The notes beneath the pieces were generated by a model, which saw only the letters and a list, made by a program, of their open reading frames with translations, was not told where the DNA came from and did no database searches. The translations under genes were made by a program, and so were the position numbers. A stretch of 64,000 bases of DNA from Kuschelorhynchus macadamiae (Eukaryota; Arthropoda; Insecta; Coleoptera; Curculionidae), in assembly GCA_030620095.1 (NCBI GenBank), contig JAUTXW010003830.1, forward strand, positions 372,001-436,000, written 5' to 3'. Of the stretch, positions 1-13,626 are shown piece by piece. Each line of letters begins with the position of its first letter. Position 1 is the first letter of the stretch.

Positions 1-289
1 ACCCTCTAGTTTATTTAATTTTTTGATTCTGCAAAACAAATCTAATTGTTTTTTGTATAGGATATTTTTTCATTTCCTTTACCGTTTCTTAGATATTTTT
101 TTTACCAAAACTATGTGAATTAAAACTTCAATATTTTTTTCTCCAGATGTCAAATCAATGTAAAATTTTAATAATATTTAGTCAAAATGTGGTGCTTTAA
201 TTTTAGTGACACAGGATCGCCGACTTTTATACAGAGTACAAGTAAGCAATCGGTAATACATTTCATCACATGACAAGTAGTAGCTTTTT

Positions 290-525
290 GAATTTCTTGA
301 TTCTTCTGGATTCTGATGGATAAAGTTATTCAAAAGCGCACCTTACCTGATTTTCTAAGTCTTCTTTTGAATTTACTGCTGTTTTATAAACCATGAGGAT
401 TTTCTGCGGTCCAAAAGTGATTATTTTGACGGTTAAGGACTCCTTCGCGTGAGAATGTTGCTTCATCAGTCCAAATAATTCTTTTTAGAAAATCTGAATC
501 CTGCTGTGTACGAATTAATACCATT
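290..525 (-). pseudogene. Tc1/mariner-type (DUF4817 family) transposase remnant
   Basis: The reverse strand encodes IIWTDEATFSREGVLNRQ followed by HFWTAENPHG, which matches the first-aspartate region of DUF4817-associated Tc1/mariner transposases; a better copy lies at 24924-26010. Just after NPHG the reading resumes, past a stop, with residues resembling the C-terminal tail of the same family (VYKTAVNSKEDLENQ and on). The whole catalytic middle, including the second and third aspartates, is therefore missing. This is a deletion derivative with no plausible activity. It abuts the AAAATGGCGGCC repeat at about 525. I see no terminal repeats, so element limits are unknown. Confidence 0.7.
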
Positions 526-1300
526 TCAAGATGGCGGCACAAAATGGCGGCCAAATAAATTTTTGGTAAAAGAAAACACCCACCCTCTGAGGTTTTACAT
601 ATCTTCACGTTTTAGGGTTCCTAGATGCCAAAAAATATGTTTTATCAATTCCGTCGGTTCATCTGTCGTTCTGTTTGTCAGTTCGCAGTATAGCTTAAAA
701 ACTTCTTACCAGATTGACTTCAAATTTTATTCAAACATTAGGGGTCATATGGGGAAGACTTGGTAATATTTTGGAAAAAATCCAGTATGGCAAAACAATG
801 TTAAAAAAATTATTATTAAAAAAAAACTAATTATCCAATTTACCTCAAATTTTACACAAAAATCAAGTGTAACATAGGAATGAACTGGTAACATTTGGCT
901 ATGAATCCAAGATCGCAAAATAAAATAGCTGCCTAATAAAATGTTTCAAAAAATCACCCTGAAAATACTATTTATTAAATTAACTGGTAAAGTTGTGGTA
1001 CAAATTTAAGATGATGAGACAAAATGGCGGCAAAATAAAATTTAAAAAAAATCAAATTTTGCAGAAAAATTAAATGTGAAAATGGAATAAACTGGTATGA
1101 ATTAAACATGACGCAACAAAATGGCGGTATGTATCAAAAATTACTTATTGAATTTATTTTAAATTATACCCAAAAGTCAAGTGTGGCATAGATAGAATGA
1201 AACTGGTAAAACATTGGTACATTGCCAATATGGTGGAACAAAATAGCGCCCAATAAAAATGTTTGAAAAGACAGTATATGTAACACATGTATACTGAGAC
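526..1300 (+). repeat. Modular AAAATGGCGGCC repeat, copy 1
   Basis: The repeat has a head followed by diverged body modules. The head holds GTTTTAGGGTTCCTAGATGC, a run of GTCGGT/CTGTC words, then ACTTCTTACCAGATTGACTT. Each module of roughly 120-150 bp reads 'AAAACTA.TTATCCAATT', 'CAAATTTT.C.CAAAAATCAA', 'GAA..AACTGGTAA.ATTTTGG', then '..AAGATGGCG..ACAAAATGG'. About five modules are visible here. No coding potential is evident. The same family recurs at 2010-2960, 7397-8215, 21205-21420, 22690-24171 and 45790-46600. Confidence 0.8.
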
Positions 1301-1975
<675 letters not shown>

Positions 1976-2009
1976 TACATATTGTATGTATTCATACCAA
2001 TATTTTATC

Positions 2010-2960
2010 AGTTTCTATCTAGGCGCCAGTCTTGTTTTTTGGAAATAATTTAAAATAAAATGAATAGTAACTTTACAAGTTTCATTAAGCAGCTATTTTG
2101 TTCCGTCATGTTGAATTCTTAACAAAATTTTATCAGTTTATCCCTATATCACATCTAGTTCACAAGGGTTTTTTACGTTGATTTGTTTAAACATTTTATT
2201 TGGCCGCCATTTTGTTCACCATGACATTTGATATTAATATAATAAATAGTATTTCATTTTGATTTTTTTAAATATTTTAGGCCGCCATTTTGTTTTGTCA
2301 TCTTAGATTTTTATTTTTATGCAAATATTTGGGGTACATTGGATAATTAGTTTTTTAGTTATATCTTTTAACCTTTCACTAAGCCGACATTTTGTTCCGC
2401 CATATTGGATTTTTTTCAAAATATTACCAGGTAATCCTCATATCAATCTTTGACCAAAATTTGAAGTCCATCGGGAAAGGAGTTTTTTAGCTATTCTGCG
2501 AACTGATAGACAGATTGACAGGCAGACCGACTGATGGACAGACCGACGGAACTGAGAAAACCTGTTTTTTGACTTCTAGGGATACTAAAACGTGAAGACC
2601 TGTAGAAAACTTGGAGAGTGATTTTGTTCACGATTACGTCCATCTTGAATTCGCACCACAATTTTAGAAGTTCGTCTCCATATCACACTTAATTCTTATA
2701 CAACATTTGAAATCATTCTAGTAGATAATATTTCAGGCTGATTTTTTAAATAATTTATTGCGCCACCAACGTAGAGTCATAACGAAATTTTATCAGTTAT
2801 TACTACGTAATACTTGATGTTTGTTCAAAAGTTGAGGTAAACTGGATAAGCAGTTTTTTAATAATAATTTTTTTAACATTGCACTAGGCCGTTATTTTGT
2901 TATGCTATATTGGTTTTGCTCAATAACTCAAATGCTTTTTTAATGTTTACTTAATTATAA
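2010..2960 (-). repeat. Modular AAAATGGCGGCC repeat, copy 2 (inverted)
   Basis: On this strand the body appears as GGCCGCCATTTTGTT modules at about 2200, 2280 and 2385. These are followed by the head signature: CAGACCGAC words, then AAACCTGTTTTTTGACTTCTAGG near 2560, then CACGATTACG near 2625. A second, more diverged stretch in the same orientation continues to about 2960. Confidence 0.75.
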
Positions 2961-4360
2961 TAAATAATATTAGAAATTCTTAGTAGATCCTAAAGATAAA
3001 ATTATATACTTACATGGTGTTTCATTTAAACTAAGGGAGTTAGTGCCCAGTTCGGAAAATCGAATCTGTAGATATAAAAAGCCCCAACAAAATGTAAAAA
3101 ATAGAAATCACTTAACTTTAGCATTTTAACATTTTTTTTTAATCTTTTACATTTCCTGAGATGTGTTTCAAGATAAATGGGCCAAGATTGTTTCAATAAA
3201 TGTATTTTGTAGAAATATTTTAACCTATTATTACTACCCCTGATAAACAAAAAAACTGTACTCGTTTAAAAATTAACCATCCATATTTGTTTGACAAATA
3301 AGGCAAAATGTATTAATCGTGAGAAAAAGTACTTCTTAATTATTTACTTGATACATAAATTACTATTAAAGGGCTAGTTAATAAAAACTTTATTATTTTA
3401 AATAGACAAGTACCTAAACTTCTAAAATTGTTTATTTTTTAAAAATTATTATTACACAATTAATTCCTTCTCAGGCAATAGATATACGGTAATTTTTAAA
3501 CGAGACTCGTCTTTCCTAGATCAAGATGGGTATTCCATTTGTAAATTGTATCCGTAAAACGGGACGAATCGGAACTCTTTTTGTAGACGTCGATGTGATT
3601 TTTTAAAAACTAGGGTACTTTTTCCTGTTCTGATTTCACAGAAAGTCTTTTCTGGATATGTGGCTTAAGTGTACAAATTGGCAGATTTTTCAAAAATGTA
3701 TAAACCGTTTTATAACGTAGATGTTCTTATTCAATCTGGATTTAGCAAAAAAGGAATACCGATCCGATTCACATCCCTATTAATTCGATTCAATTTGGAT
3801 ATGGGGGAACAGAAAGAGTAAAAAGTGAATAGAATAAAAATAAACAAATAAGTTCAGGCACAGGATAGGTAGGTAAACTTTTGAACTATGTACCAAGTCT
3901 TCTTAAAATCATTGGTGTCTAAACCCTTAGGGTAATATATTCCTCATCTTTCTGCCCATCCAATGAGTTTCTTTAGAATACCATTTTGGTTAAAAATATG
4001 TTTATCCTCTACTCGTCAAAAAAAGTAAACTATTCCCATTTTTATCTTCCCCCACAAATATCTTTATTTATTGAAGAAAATTTTTTATTGCAAACTCTTT
4101 GCTTAATATCAGCACCTCTCCTCCATCAGAATATATTGCAGTCTCACTCTAGTTCATTGATTCTGAGGCTCTTAGATCGGAGTCGAACATCACACTTTTT
4201 CCTCAAATCATTTTGAATTTTGAAGATCGAGGCCTGCTTTTAGCTGTGACAGATTAACTAATCTATTTCAAAACATTTAAAAATTTGTCATTTGCCGCTT
4301 GGAATTAATCGTCGCTCACTACATGCCCTTGGTCGGTGGCAGAACAATTTAACACCTCTT
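2961..4360. other. No gene seen
   Basis: AT-rich sequence of about 1.4 kb. Both strands show only short frames without domains, and I recognise no repeat ends here. Confidence 0.5.
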
Positions 4361-4362
4361 CT

Positions 4363-6267
4363 TTATTTAGGCGCTTTTTTAAAGCCCATAGCGATGTTCT
4401 TGAGGGTATTAATGTCATCAGTTTCGTAAATCACTTTTAGTTCAGATCGCAGTAACACTCGGTCGAAGAACTGGCCGTAATGAAGAAGAAGAGATTTAAA
4501 CGCATCTTCTGGAAAAGTTTTTCCTTTAAATGCATCAAAATTGCAGTGCTCGAGGGATTTAAAATCATTTAAACTGTTAAATCTATAGTTTATTTGTTGC
4601 TGAATTTGATCGATTATTTCATAAAAGAGGAGTCTGTATGATATTTGAACATCTCCCACCTTGTCTGTTTGAAGACGCATGGCTTGTGGCTCTACATTTA
4701 ACGTTATCGCTTTCTCCCAAAATAGGTCAAAGTCATCTCTTTTTTGGCTTAACATGGACTTAAAATCATCCATTTTTTTTTAGGCAAAAAGCAATATCAT
4801 TTTTTTTTAATTTGTAATATATTAAAAACATTGTCCGAGAATGGAAATATTTCTGAAAATATGTTCAACAAATAATTAAAATTAAAATCTCGTTTCAAAC
4901 AGCCCAAAAACCCCCTCGAACTATTTATTGCTTCTGAGTCCCACGTTTCATTATTTTCTATTATATTCTCAAATAGTTCAATCAGTGATTCACGATTTTC
5001 AGATACTGTTAACACAAGTCTTCCATTATAGTTCCACCTAGTAGGAGCTACTTTGGGCAATCGTTTGTGGACAATGGAGTACAAAGATTGTGTACGTTTT
5101 GTTTACTTGGAAAAAAAGCAGCCATGCCACTTAAAGTAACGAAAAATACTTTACACTCTTTAATGTGATTGATGCACTGGGATAAAACTAAATTTTATTT
5201 ATGAGCAAAACAATGCACAAACACAGCACTTGGGAAAGTTTCTCGAACTCTAGCTAGACCCCCTAATTGCCCTGCCATCACTGCAGCTCCATCATAGCTT
5301 TGAGCAACTAATTTTTTCTGTCCATTAATTTATTTAGTAACGTTATACACTACGGTATATAGTGCATTAAAACCTAAAAATCGCTCTTGAATACTCCCGT
5401 CTGTTTTAACGTAGCGTTTTACTATAGATAATTAACTAAAATTAGTGATATCAGTTGTTTCGTCCAGAACAATAGCAATGAACCGCGCCTCGGCAATCTC
5501 CTGCTTAATTCTTTTTAGAATAATGGTTGCAACAGTGGAAATTAAATCATTCTGGATTTGATTCGACTTTCCGCGAAAAACGCTAGACTGCTCTAAATGA
5601 TTTTTTAAGCAGTCATTCCTCTATTGGAAGAAACCCTTGTTTCGTCATGATCTCTAAATCCCAATTAATGCTGTTCGAGAAAATAAACAACATCGATAAG
5701 TCTTCTTAATATTTTCCTATTTTTATCGACTAGTTCATTGTGTTGGCGGTGTCTAATTTCCAACTGTTTATTAAGGGCGTGTTCAATTCTGGTTTTGCCG
5801 AAGATTTTTTCTTTTATGACGGCCTGCAAATGTGCTTAGGACATAATGTGTCTTTTTACAGCTTTATGAAAATTGTTTAAATCGGAAAAACCAGTTTTAT
5901 TCCAGAAATCTTTTTCATTTTCAAAAAGTAAACATGGCCTTATATTTTCACACCCTGTTAGCCATTTAAATTGTTCGTATTGTTTTTCTGGATAAAAATG
6001 TCTAATACAGTATTTCATTTTTGTGGTTAAATTTCTCATAGGCGGTTTATCAGCGAAGTTTAATGTTGAAAATGCCTTTATTATTAAGACACACACCACA
6101 CATTCACACACACTCTTCTTACTAAATTCTCCAACATTTTCAACGTTATTACCGACAGCCGAAGTTGACGGTATTTGCATATCCACATCCGTATTATTGT
6201 CTTCCATATCGCACCATGCACGACGCGACGTACGTATTACATAACACACGGATAGCCGTTCAAACAA
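4363..6267 (-). pseudogene. hAT transposase (zf-TTF/DUF4371 type), broken, copy 1
   Basis: Read on the minus strand from about 6267, an acidic N-terminus with a Thr-Ser-rich stretch precedes a TTF/BED-like segment (CIRHFYPEKQYEQFKWLTGC, then RPCLLFENEKDFWNKTGFSD). Next come remnants of the DUF4371 core (GHDETRV-like near 5640) and, near 5200-5300, the hAT hallmark 'AQSYDGAAVMAGQLGGLARV' followed by FVHCFAH. The 4363-5084 stretch covers the later core. Stops and frameshifts split the reading into at least four pieces. The copy ends near 4400 before the C-terminal dimerisation domain, so it cannot work. Sequence from about 4405 to 6415 aligns closely with the copy at 26432-28320. That copy lacks about 480 bp present here (5124-5612) but keeps the dimerisation end. 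Confidence 0.85.
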
Positions 6268-7396
6268 AGAACCTACTCCAAGGATAGCTTCCGCCCACTC
6301 TTAAAGCACGCGACTGAAATGCAAAAATTGCAAACAGCCGGGGGAAAGTTCAATAACCTCTGGCTCGATTCACAGGAGATCAAGCATACAGGACTTGGCT
6401 GCAGAGAAGCTAGCTGGGGGGTGAATAGCAACAGCGTTTTCTTACAGCTGATATCTGATATCTATCAAGAAATATGTGAAAGTTGACAAAAATTTCAATA
6501 TTGTCAATCGAAGAAGCATATATTATCAAACGTTCTGCAGCTTTTAGGAATGTTGTAGGCTTTTCAAAAAAAAATTATAGAAATTCCGTATTTTCGATCC
6601 TATTTACAGTTTAGCTCCTATTCACCACCTTTTTCGGTGGATATAAAAAATTGGTGTTACTATTTTGATTATTAATTAGGTGGCCCGGAAGACCTTTTTT
6701 TCCTTTCCGTTAGACAGCGCAATGAGTTTCCAGTGAAACTATAAGAATATGGGGCGCATTCACCACATCATCAGAAATGTTATTGAAGAAAAGCCAAGTG
6801 GTTTTACAGAAAAAATACGCAATAAAATAATACAAGAAATAGTGTTGTAAGGTCTCGGTAACCAGAGAAAAATTATGTAAATTGGTGCAGTACAACTTTC
6901 TCACGAACTTGCTGGAAAATCTGGCTTAGTGTTTTAAGTATATAGATATTGAAAATAATTTAGAGTAGTAAAACCAATATTTTAAATTAAAATCATCAAA
7001 AAATATATATAGACATGTGATTTCAAAAGTTACATTGAACTGAAAACAATCTTAAGCTCAATTTTTGCAAAGCAACGTTTTAGTTTTAGTAAATCAAATA
7101 TACAAAATTTGTTGAATATGTATATGAATATATGGATTGTGGTGATAATAAGTATGTATATTTAGTGATAAGCTGAAATGTTTTTTTTATTGAAAGTCGA
7201 GACTCTTTATTTATTTTTGCCTTGTCTCGTCTGGAGTATCGAGATTGAATGATGCCTATAGATCGAGACGAGACTAGATAAGACAGAAGTAAATATTTTG
7301 TCTCGTCTCGTGACATCACTAACTGGAATATCTGCATCAGCCCTAAGCATTAGTTAACAAATTCTTCTGCGACATACTAATTTTTTTATTATATTT
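6268..7396. other. hAT 5' flank to about 6415, then no gene
   Basis: The first 150 bp match the terminal region of the hAT copy at 27980-28110. After 6415 the sequence is AT-rich. GGGGGGTGAATAG at about 6416 and CTATTCACCACC near 6620 are inverted relative to each other and could bracket a ~220-bp miniature element. No coding region is recognised. Confidence 0.45.
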
Positions 7397-8215
7397 TACT
7401 TTTTCTTCCCTAGTAAAAGGGAAGTATTACGATCGTGAAAAAAATTACTCTCCAAATGTTTTGCAGATCTTCGCGTTTTAGGGTCCCTGTATCCCGAAAA
7501 GCATATTCTTCCATTTCTATCAGTTTGTCGGTCTGTGTGTCTGTACGTGGTATAGGTCAAAAACTACTTACCCGATTGACTTCAAATTTTGGTCAAAAAT
7601 CAAGGCGGCACCACAAAATATAAAAAGACTCATGATTAAGAAACTACTTATAGAATGGACTTCAAAATTTGACCCCCCCCCCCCCAAAAGTAAAGTAAAA
7701 AAAAATTTGCGTAAAGCCATAATGACGGAACAAAATGGCGGCCCAACGAAATATTTAAAAATTCAGTATCAAAAAACTACTTATCCAATGGACTTAAACT
7801 TTCGAACAAAAATTAAATGTGAAACAGGAGTAGATATTAACGAACAAAAGTAGAAAATAGTTTAAGAAAAGTTAAAAAAAATTGGTAAATTCCTTTACCC
7901 GGAACTTTCCTTGTTATGAATTATTACATTTATTCGGAAAACTGAAGTGTGATACAAGTTAATTCAGTACATAGTCACAATAGATATACGTTACATATGC
8001 CGTCTCTTCATTTTTATTGGGCGCCATTTTGTTCCATCATATTGAATTCCTACCAATATGTTTACCATTTCCTTTCTACCTGTCATACTTGACTTTTGGG
8101 CATATATTAAAATCAATTGTACAAGTTTTTTTTACGTTGATTTTTTAAAAAATTTAATTGGTCTTTATTTTGTTTCGGCATCTTAAATTAAAACCCATAT
8201 TATCAGTCTTTACCT
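7397..8215 (+). repeat. Modular AAAATGGCGGCC repeat, copy 3 (two opposed arms)
   Basis: The head begins with GTAAAAGGGAAGTATTACGA at about 7413, then ATCTTCGCGTTTTAGGGTCC and the GTCGGTCTGTGTGTCTG words. Body modules follow to about 7860, including AAAATGGCGGCCCA at 7733. From about 7980 to 8215 modules run in the opposite direction (GCGCCATTTTGTTCC at 8030). A C10 run lies at about 7675. Confidence 0.75.
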
Positions 8216-9440
<1,225 letters not shown>

Positions 9441-10306
9441 TTTTAAACTACATAACGGACATTTCGAATACACCGTGTATAGAAAACCAACACATACAGA
9501 CAGATATTTAAATGCAAAATCACATCATCACCCAGCGCAAATTCAAGCTGTGGCAAATACTCTAATATCTAGATCCGTGCGACTAACTGAAACACAGACG
9601 AGACGAAACGAACTTAAGGTAGTATCTAGTGCTTTAAAGAAAAATGGCTACACAAATCGCACCATAGAGAAAGCTATTAATGCACAGGTTTCCCGAACAA
9701 CGAACAACAAAAAACTATGAGCCGGGAAAGCAACGAGTAGTCTTACCATATGTAAAAGGCACAACAGACAGAATCGGAAGAATTCTGAGGAAACACAACA
9801 TACAAACAATACACAAGCCACAAACAACTATAGGTAAACTACTCGGAAGCCCAAAAGATAAAATCAAACTGGAAAACCACGGAGTGTACAGCATTCCGTG
9901 CCAGGACTGTGAAAAGTTGTACGTAGGGCAAACTAACAGGCGAATATCAGCAAGAGTGGAAGAGCATAAACTCAGCATCAGAAATAAACAAACAACCTCA
10001 GCTTTATTCCTACATCATCAGGAAACCGGCCATAAAATAAATTTCGATGGGTGTAGGGAGATTGCCAATATAGAACATTATAAGACCAGAATAATCCGAG
10101 AAGCCATAGAAATTGAAAAACAAGGTGATTTGAATAAAAGGGACGAATCCTTAAAACTACCAACAGTATGGAAGACAATAATCGACAAATCTAAAATCGC
10201 AAAAACTCAAGCGCAATTAGCGCAACAACAACAGCACCATCCGGAAAACATAAATAACGACCAACGCCTGCGCAGATATAACCTTCGGCCCCGAGTGGGG
10301 GTATAA
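9441..10306 (+). pseudogene. Penelope-like element, truncated upstream copy with complete GIY-YIG domain
   Basis: Starts inside the reverse-transcriptase thumb region (KLHNGHFEYTVYRKPTHTD) and continues to the natural C-terminus. One extra A in the run near 9713 shifts the frame, so the reading is split into 9421-9720 and 9680-10306. The second part has the GIY-YIG endonuclease GVYSIPCQDCEKLYVGQTNR, with the CxxC and downstream EH...H residues typical of Penelope endonucleases. It also keeps the REAIEIEKQ segment that the downstream copy loses. Its stop codon (10304-10306) lies inside the TATAAAA box of the next copy. It probably serves as the upstream, terminal-repeat-donating half of the tandem array. 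Confidence 0.88.
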
Positions 10307-10500
10307 AAGGAAGCGTCGCAGTCACCAACACTTCAGTCTCTATTCGGACGCGAGAAAGAAAGCTTCGAAAATGCCAAATGTGATTTTGGCGAAACGTCAG
10401 CAAAACTGTTCTTTTCAGAACGACAGTAGTGAACGGATGTACACCCGGAATGAAAACACATTGTATTTTTCCATCCGTGAAGGAGTAAAAATCAACACTA
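10302..10500 (+). promoter_or_regulatory. Penelope pseudo-LTR with TATA/initiator promoter and hammerhead-like core
   Basis: TATAAAA lies at 10302-10308 and an arthropod initiator TCAGT at 10333-10337, about 31 bp downstream, which is ideal core-promoter spacing. The same sequence is repeated downstream at 12921-13078 and inverted at 8716-8928, so it is the terminal repeat. At 10362-10401 a hammerhead-like fold is visible: stem II GCCAAA/TTTGGC is perfect and is followed by GAAAC and GTC, but the CUGANGA core is degenerate. Confidence 0.75.
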
Positions 10501-12728
10501 TACACCTCTACGGGGAGGAGATTTTCAAGACAATCAAGATGTATGAGAAACTGAGAGGTAAGAAAACTAATCTTTTATGTGATCTAACCTTTCAAATTAA
10601 GTGTCGTGACAGCGATTTACTTCCTACTTTTACACGGTTGTCTTATCATACTAAAACTAGAAAAACTAACACCATACTTCAAAATGCTAGTAAGGCGTTA
10701 TTAAAAGAACAAATCCATCAAACTAGAAAACAACTAGCCGACACAGAAAAAGAACTTTTAAAGTTACACCTTAAACTAAGTAATATCATTCACCCTTTAT
10801 TGTGGAATCGCATAGAAACTTTGGCTTTTTGGCGAACAGAATCAAATAAGAATATTAAGACAGATAAACTTTCGAAAAAGTATGACAATCTCCTACGAAA
10901 GTCGAGTCAGCCACAAAAATCGTCAGTAGACGTCGATAAATTAGTACATAATATATCATCCTACAGTCTCTCAGAAAGTGAAAAATCCGTACTGAGTAAG
11001 GGTTTTAGTTTTGCGATATCTCCTAGGGAAATCCCGAAAGAAGAAATAATAGCTGGAGTGGAAGCTGTCCTTGACTCTTCTGAAGAAACAAAAGCAGAGG
11101 AGATTCGACAAGAAGTGGCAAGAATTTTAAGAACAAGCAAAACACCAAAACAAAACCTAAATGCCACTGAACAAAGGGCCCTAATAAACCTTCGAAAAAA
11201 TAAAGACATCACAATCCTTCCAGCAGATAAAGGAAACGCAACTGTGGTTATGAATACTCAAGATTACGTACAAAAAATGCAGGATATCCTACAAGACAAT
11301 TGTTACAGGCCCGTTCCAAGGGACCCGACAACGTACCTAGAAAAAACAACTAAAAATAAAATAAAAAGTTCACCAATAAACCCCGAAATTCAACAAAAAA
11401 TCATACCACGGGAAAAGTCGAGCAGATGTCCTAAACTCTATGGTTTACCAAAAATACACAAACCAGGGGCGCCTATCAGACCAATTGTTAGTGCTGTTAA
11501 TTCGCCGCTACAAAAACTGGAGAAATACCTTTCTGAAATTATGCAACCAACTGTAGAAAAAGCTGATTCATTTGTAAAAAACTCGGAGAATTTCACTCGA
11601 ATTATACGACATATCGTCCTTGAAAAAAACGATATCATAGCAAGCCTAGATGTCAAATCGTTATATCTCAGTAGTCCAATCGACGAAGCATTGGACAAGA
11701 TTGCTATGAACGAGGATTTCCAGGCACATATAATAGAACTCTCGGAGCATTGCCTCAAAAATACTTATTTTTCTTTCAACGGGCAAATGTATAAACAAAT
11801 GGATGGTGCTCCAATGGGGTCCTCGCTATCACCAGTAGTCGCGAATTTATTTATGATATACTTCGAGAAAGAAGCTCTTGAGAAAGCAAGTTTAAAACCC
11901 AAATTATGGATTCGTTATGTGGATGACATATTTATTATATGGCAACATGGTCATGCAGAGCTCGAAAAATTTCTGACTCACGTAAATTCAATCCACCCCA
12001 GAATACAATTTACTCTAGAGCTAGAGGAAAACAACAAACTACCATTTTTAGATGTTTTGGTCACAAAACTACATAACGGACATTTCGAATACACCGTGTA
12101 TAGAAAACCAACACATACAGACAGATATTTAAATGCAAAATCACATCATCACCCAGCGCAAATTCAAGCTGTGGCAAATACTCTAATATCTAGATCCGTG
12201 CGACTAACTGAAACACAGACGAGACAAAACAAACTTAAGGTAGTATCTAGTGCTTTAAAGAAAAATGGCTACACAAATCGCACCATAGAGAAAGCTATTA
12301 ATGCACAGGTTTCCCGAACAACGAACAACAAAAAATATGAGCCGGGAAAGCAACGAGTAGTCTTACCATATGTAAAAGGCACAACAGACAGAATCGGAAG
12401 AATTCTGAGGAAACACAACATACAAACAATACACAAGCCACAAACAACTATAGGTAAACTACTCGGAAACCCAAAAGATAAAATCAAACTGGAAAACCAC
12501 GGAGTGTACAGCATTCCGTGCCAGGACTGTGAAAAGTTGTACGTAGGGCAAACTAACAGGCGAATATCAGCAAGAGTGGAAGAGCATAAACTCAGCATCA
12601 GAAATAAACAAACAACCTCAGCTTTATTCCTACATCATCAGGAAACCGGCCATAAAATAAATTTCGATGGGTGTAGGGAGATTGCCAATATAGAACATTA
12701 TAAGACCAGAATAATCCGAGAATCATAG
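10371..12728 (+). CDS. Penelope-like retrotransposon protein (RT + GIY-YIG), C-terminus lost by frameshift
   Basis: This 785-codon frame is the main Penelope-like polyprotein. The family copies RNA using a TERT-like reverse transcriptase and cuts target DNA with a GIY-YIG nuclease. RT core: ITILPADKGNATVVMN near residue 285, LYGLPKIHKPGAPIRPIVSA near 360, SLDVKSLY near 424 with the first catalytic Asp, PMGSSLSPVVANLFM near 480, and YVDD near 515 with the other two. The nuclease begins at GVYSIPCQDC (about 710) with LYVGQTNRR after it. Motif A continues as LSSPI, whereas the related copy at 62.9 kb has PSIPI, a possible inactivating change. Deletion of one base near 12722 relative to 10100 ends the protein at RES and removes the final ~65 residues. 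The start chosen is the ATG inside the terminal repeat; a later ATG is possible. Confidence 0.9.
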   Translation: MPNVILAKRQQNCSFQNDSSERMYTRNENTLYFSIREGVKINTIHLYGEEIFKTIKMYEKLRGKKTNLLCDLTFQIKCRDSDLLPTFTRLSYHTKTRKTNTILQNASKALLKEQIHQTRKQLADTEKELLKLHLKLSNIIHPLLWNRIETLAFWRTESNKNIKTDKLSKKYDNLLRKSSQPQKSSVDVDKLVHNISSYSLSESEKSVLSKGFSFAISPREIPKEEIIAGVEAVLDSSEETKAEEIRQEVARILRTSKTPKQNLNATEQRALINLRKNKDITILPADKGNATVVMNTQDYVQKMQDILQDNCYRPVPRDPTTYLEKTTKNKIKSSPINPEIQQKIIPREKSSRCPKLYGLPKIHKPGAPIRPIVSAVNSPLQKLEKYLSEIMQPTVEKADSFVKNSENFTRIIRHIVLEKNDIIASLDVKSLYLSSPIDEALDKIAMNEDFQAHIIELSEHCLKNTYFSFNGQMYKQMDGAPMGSSLSPVVANLFMIYFEKEALEKASLKPKLWIRYVDDIFIIWQHGHAELEKFLTHVNSIHPRIQFTLELEENNKLPFLDVLVTKLHNGHFEYTVYRKPTHTDRYLNAKSHHHPAQIQAVANTLISRSVRLTETQTRQNKLKVVSSALKKNGYTNRTIEKAINAQVSRTTNNKKYEPGKQRVVLPYVKGTTDRIGRILRKHNIQTIHKPQTTIGKLLGNPKDKIKLENHGVYSIPCQDCEKLYVGQTNRRISARVEEHKLSIRNKQTTSALFLHHQETGHKINFDGCREIANIEHYKTRIIRES

Positions 12729-13491
<763 letters not shown>

Positions 13492-13505
13492 GGTTATGGG
13501 CCCAG
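13492..13505 (+). promoter_or_regulatory. copia primer-binding site (half initiator tRNA-Met)
   Basis: GGTTATGGGCCCAG immediately follows the LTR. It is complementary to the anticodon-arm sequence CTGGGCCCATAACC of insect initiator tRNA-Met. An internal tRNA-Met fragment rather than the 3' end is the known primer for copia-type elements. A second copy stands at about 15266 in the duplicated segment. Confidence 0.85.
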
Positions 13506-13626
13506 TTACCCAGGTTAGTAAGGTGGTTTTATTGTGAGCAAAAGTTTTTTGTTGCGCGGCGTCGAGTCGGGTGTGGCAAGTTAGTTGTGTAAACATTCGA
13601 TAACGTGAAAGCGTGGACAATAAAAA

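Noticed and set aside
9715..12598. Minus-strand frames of 80-109 codons inside the Penelope array
   Set aside because: They are antisense shadows of the RT/endonuclease coding sequence and recur wherever that sequence recurs.
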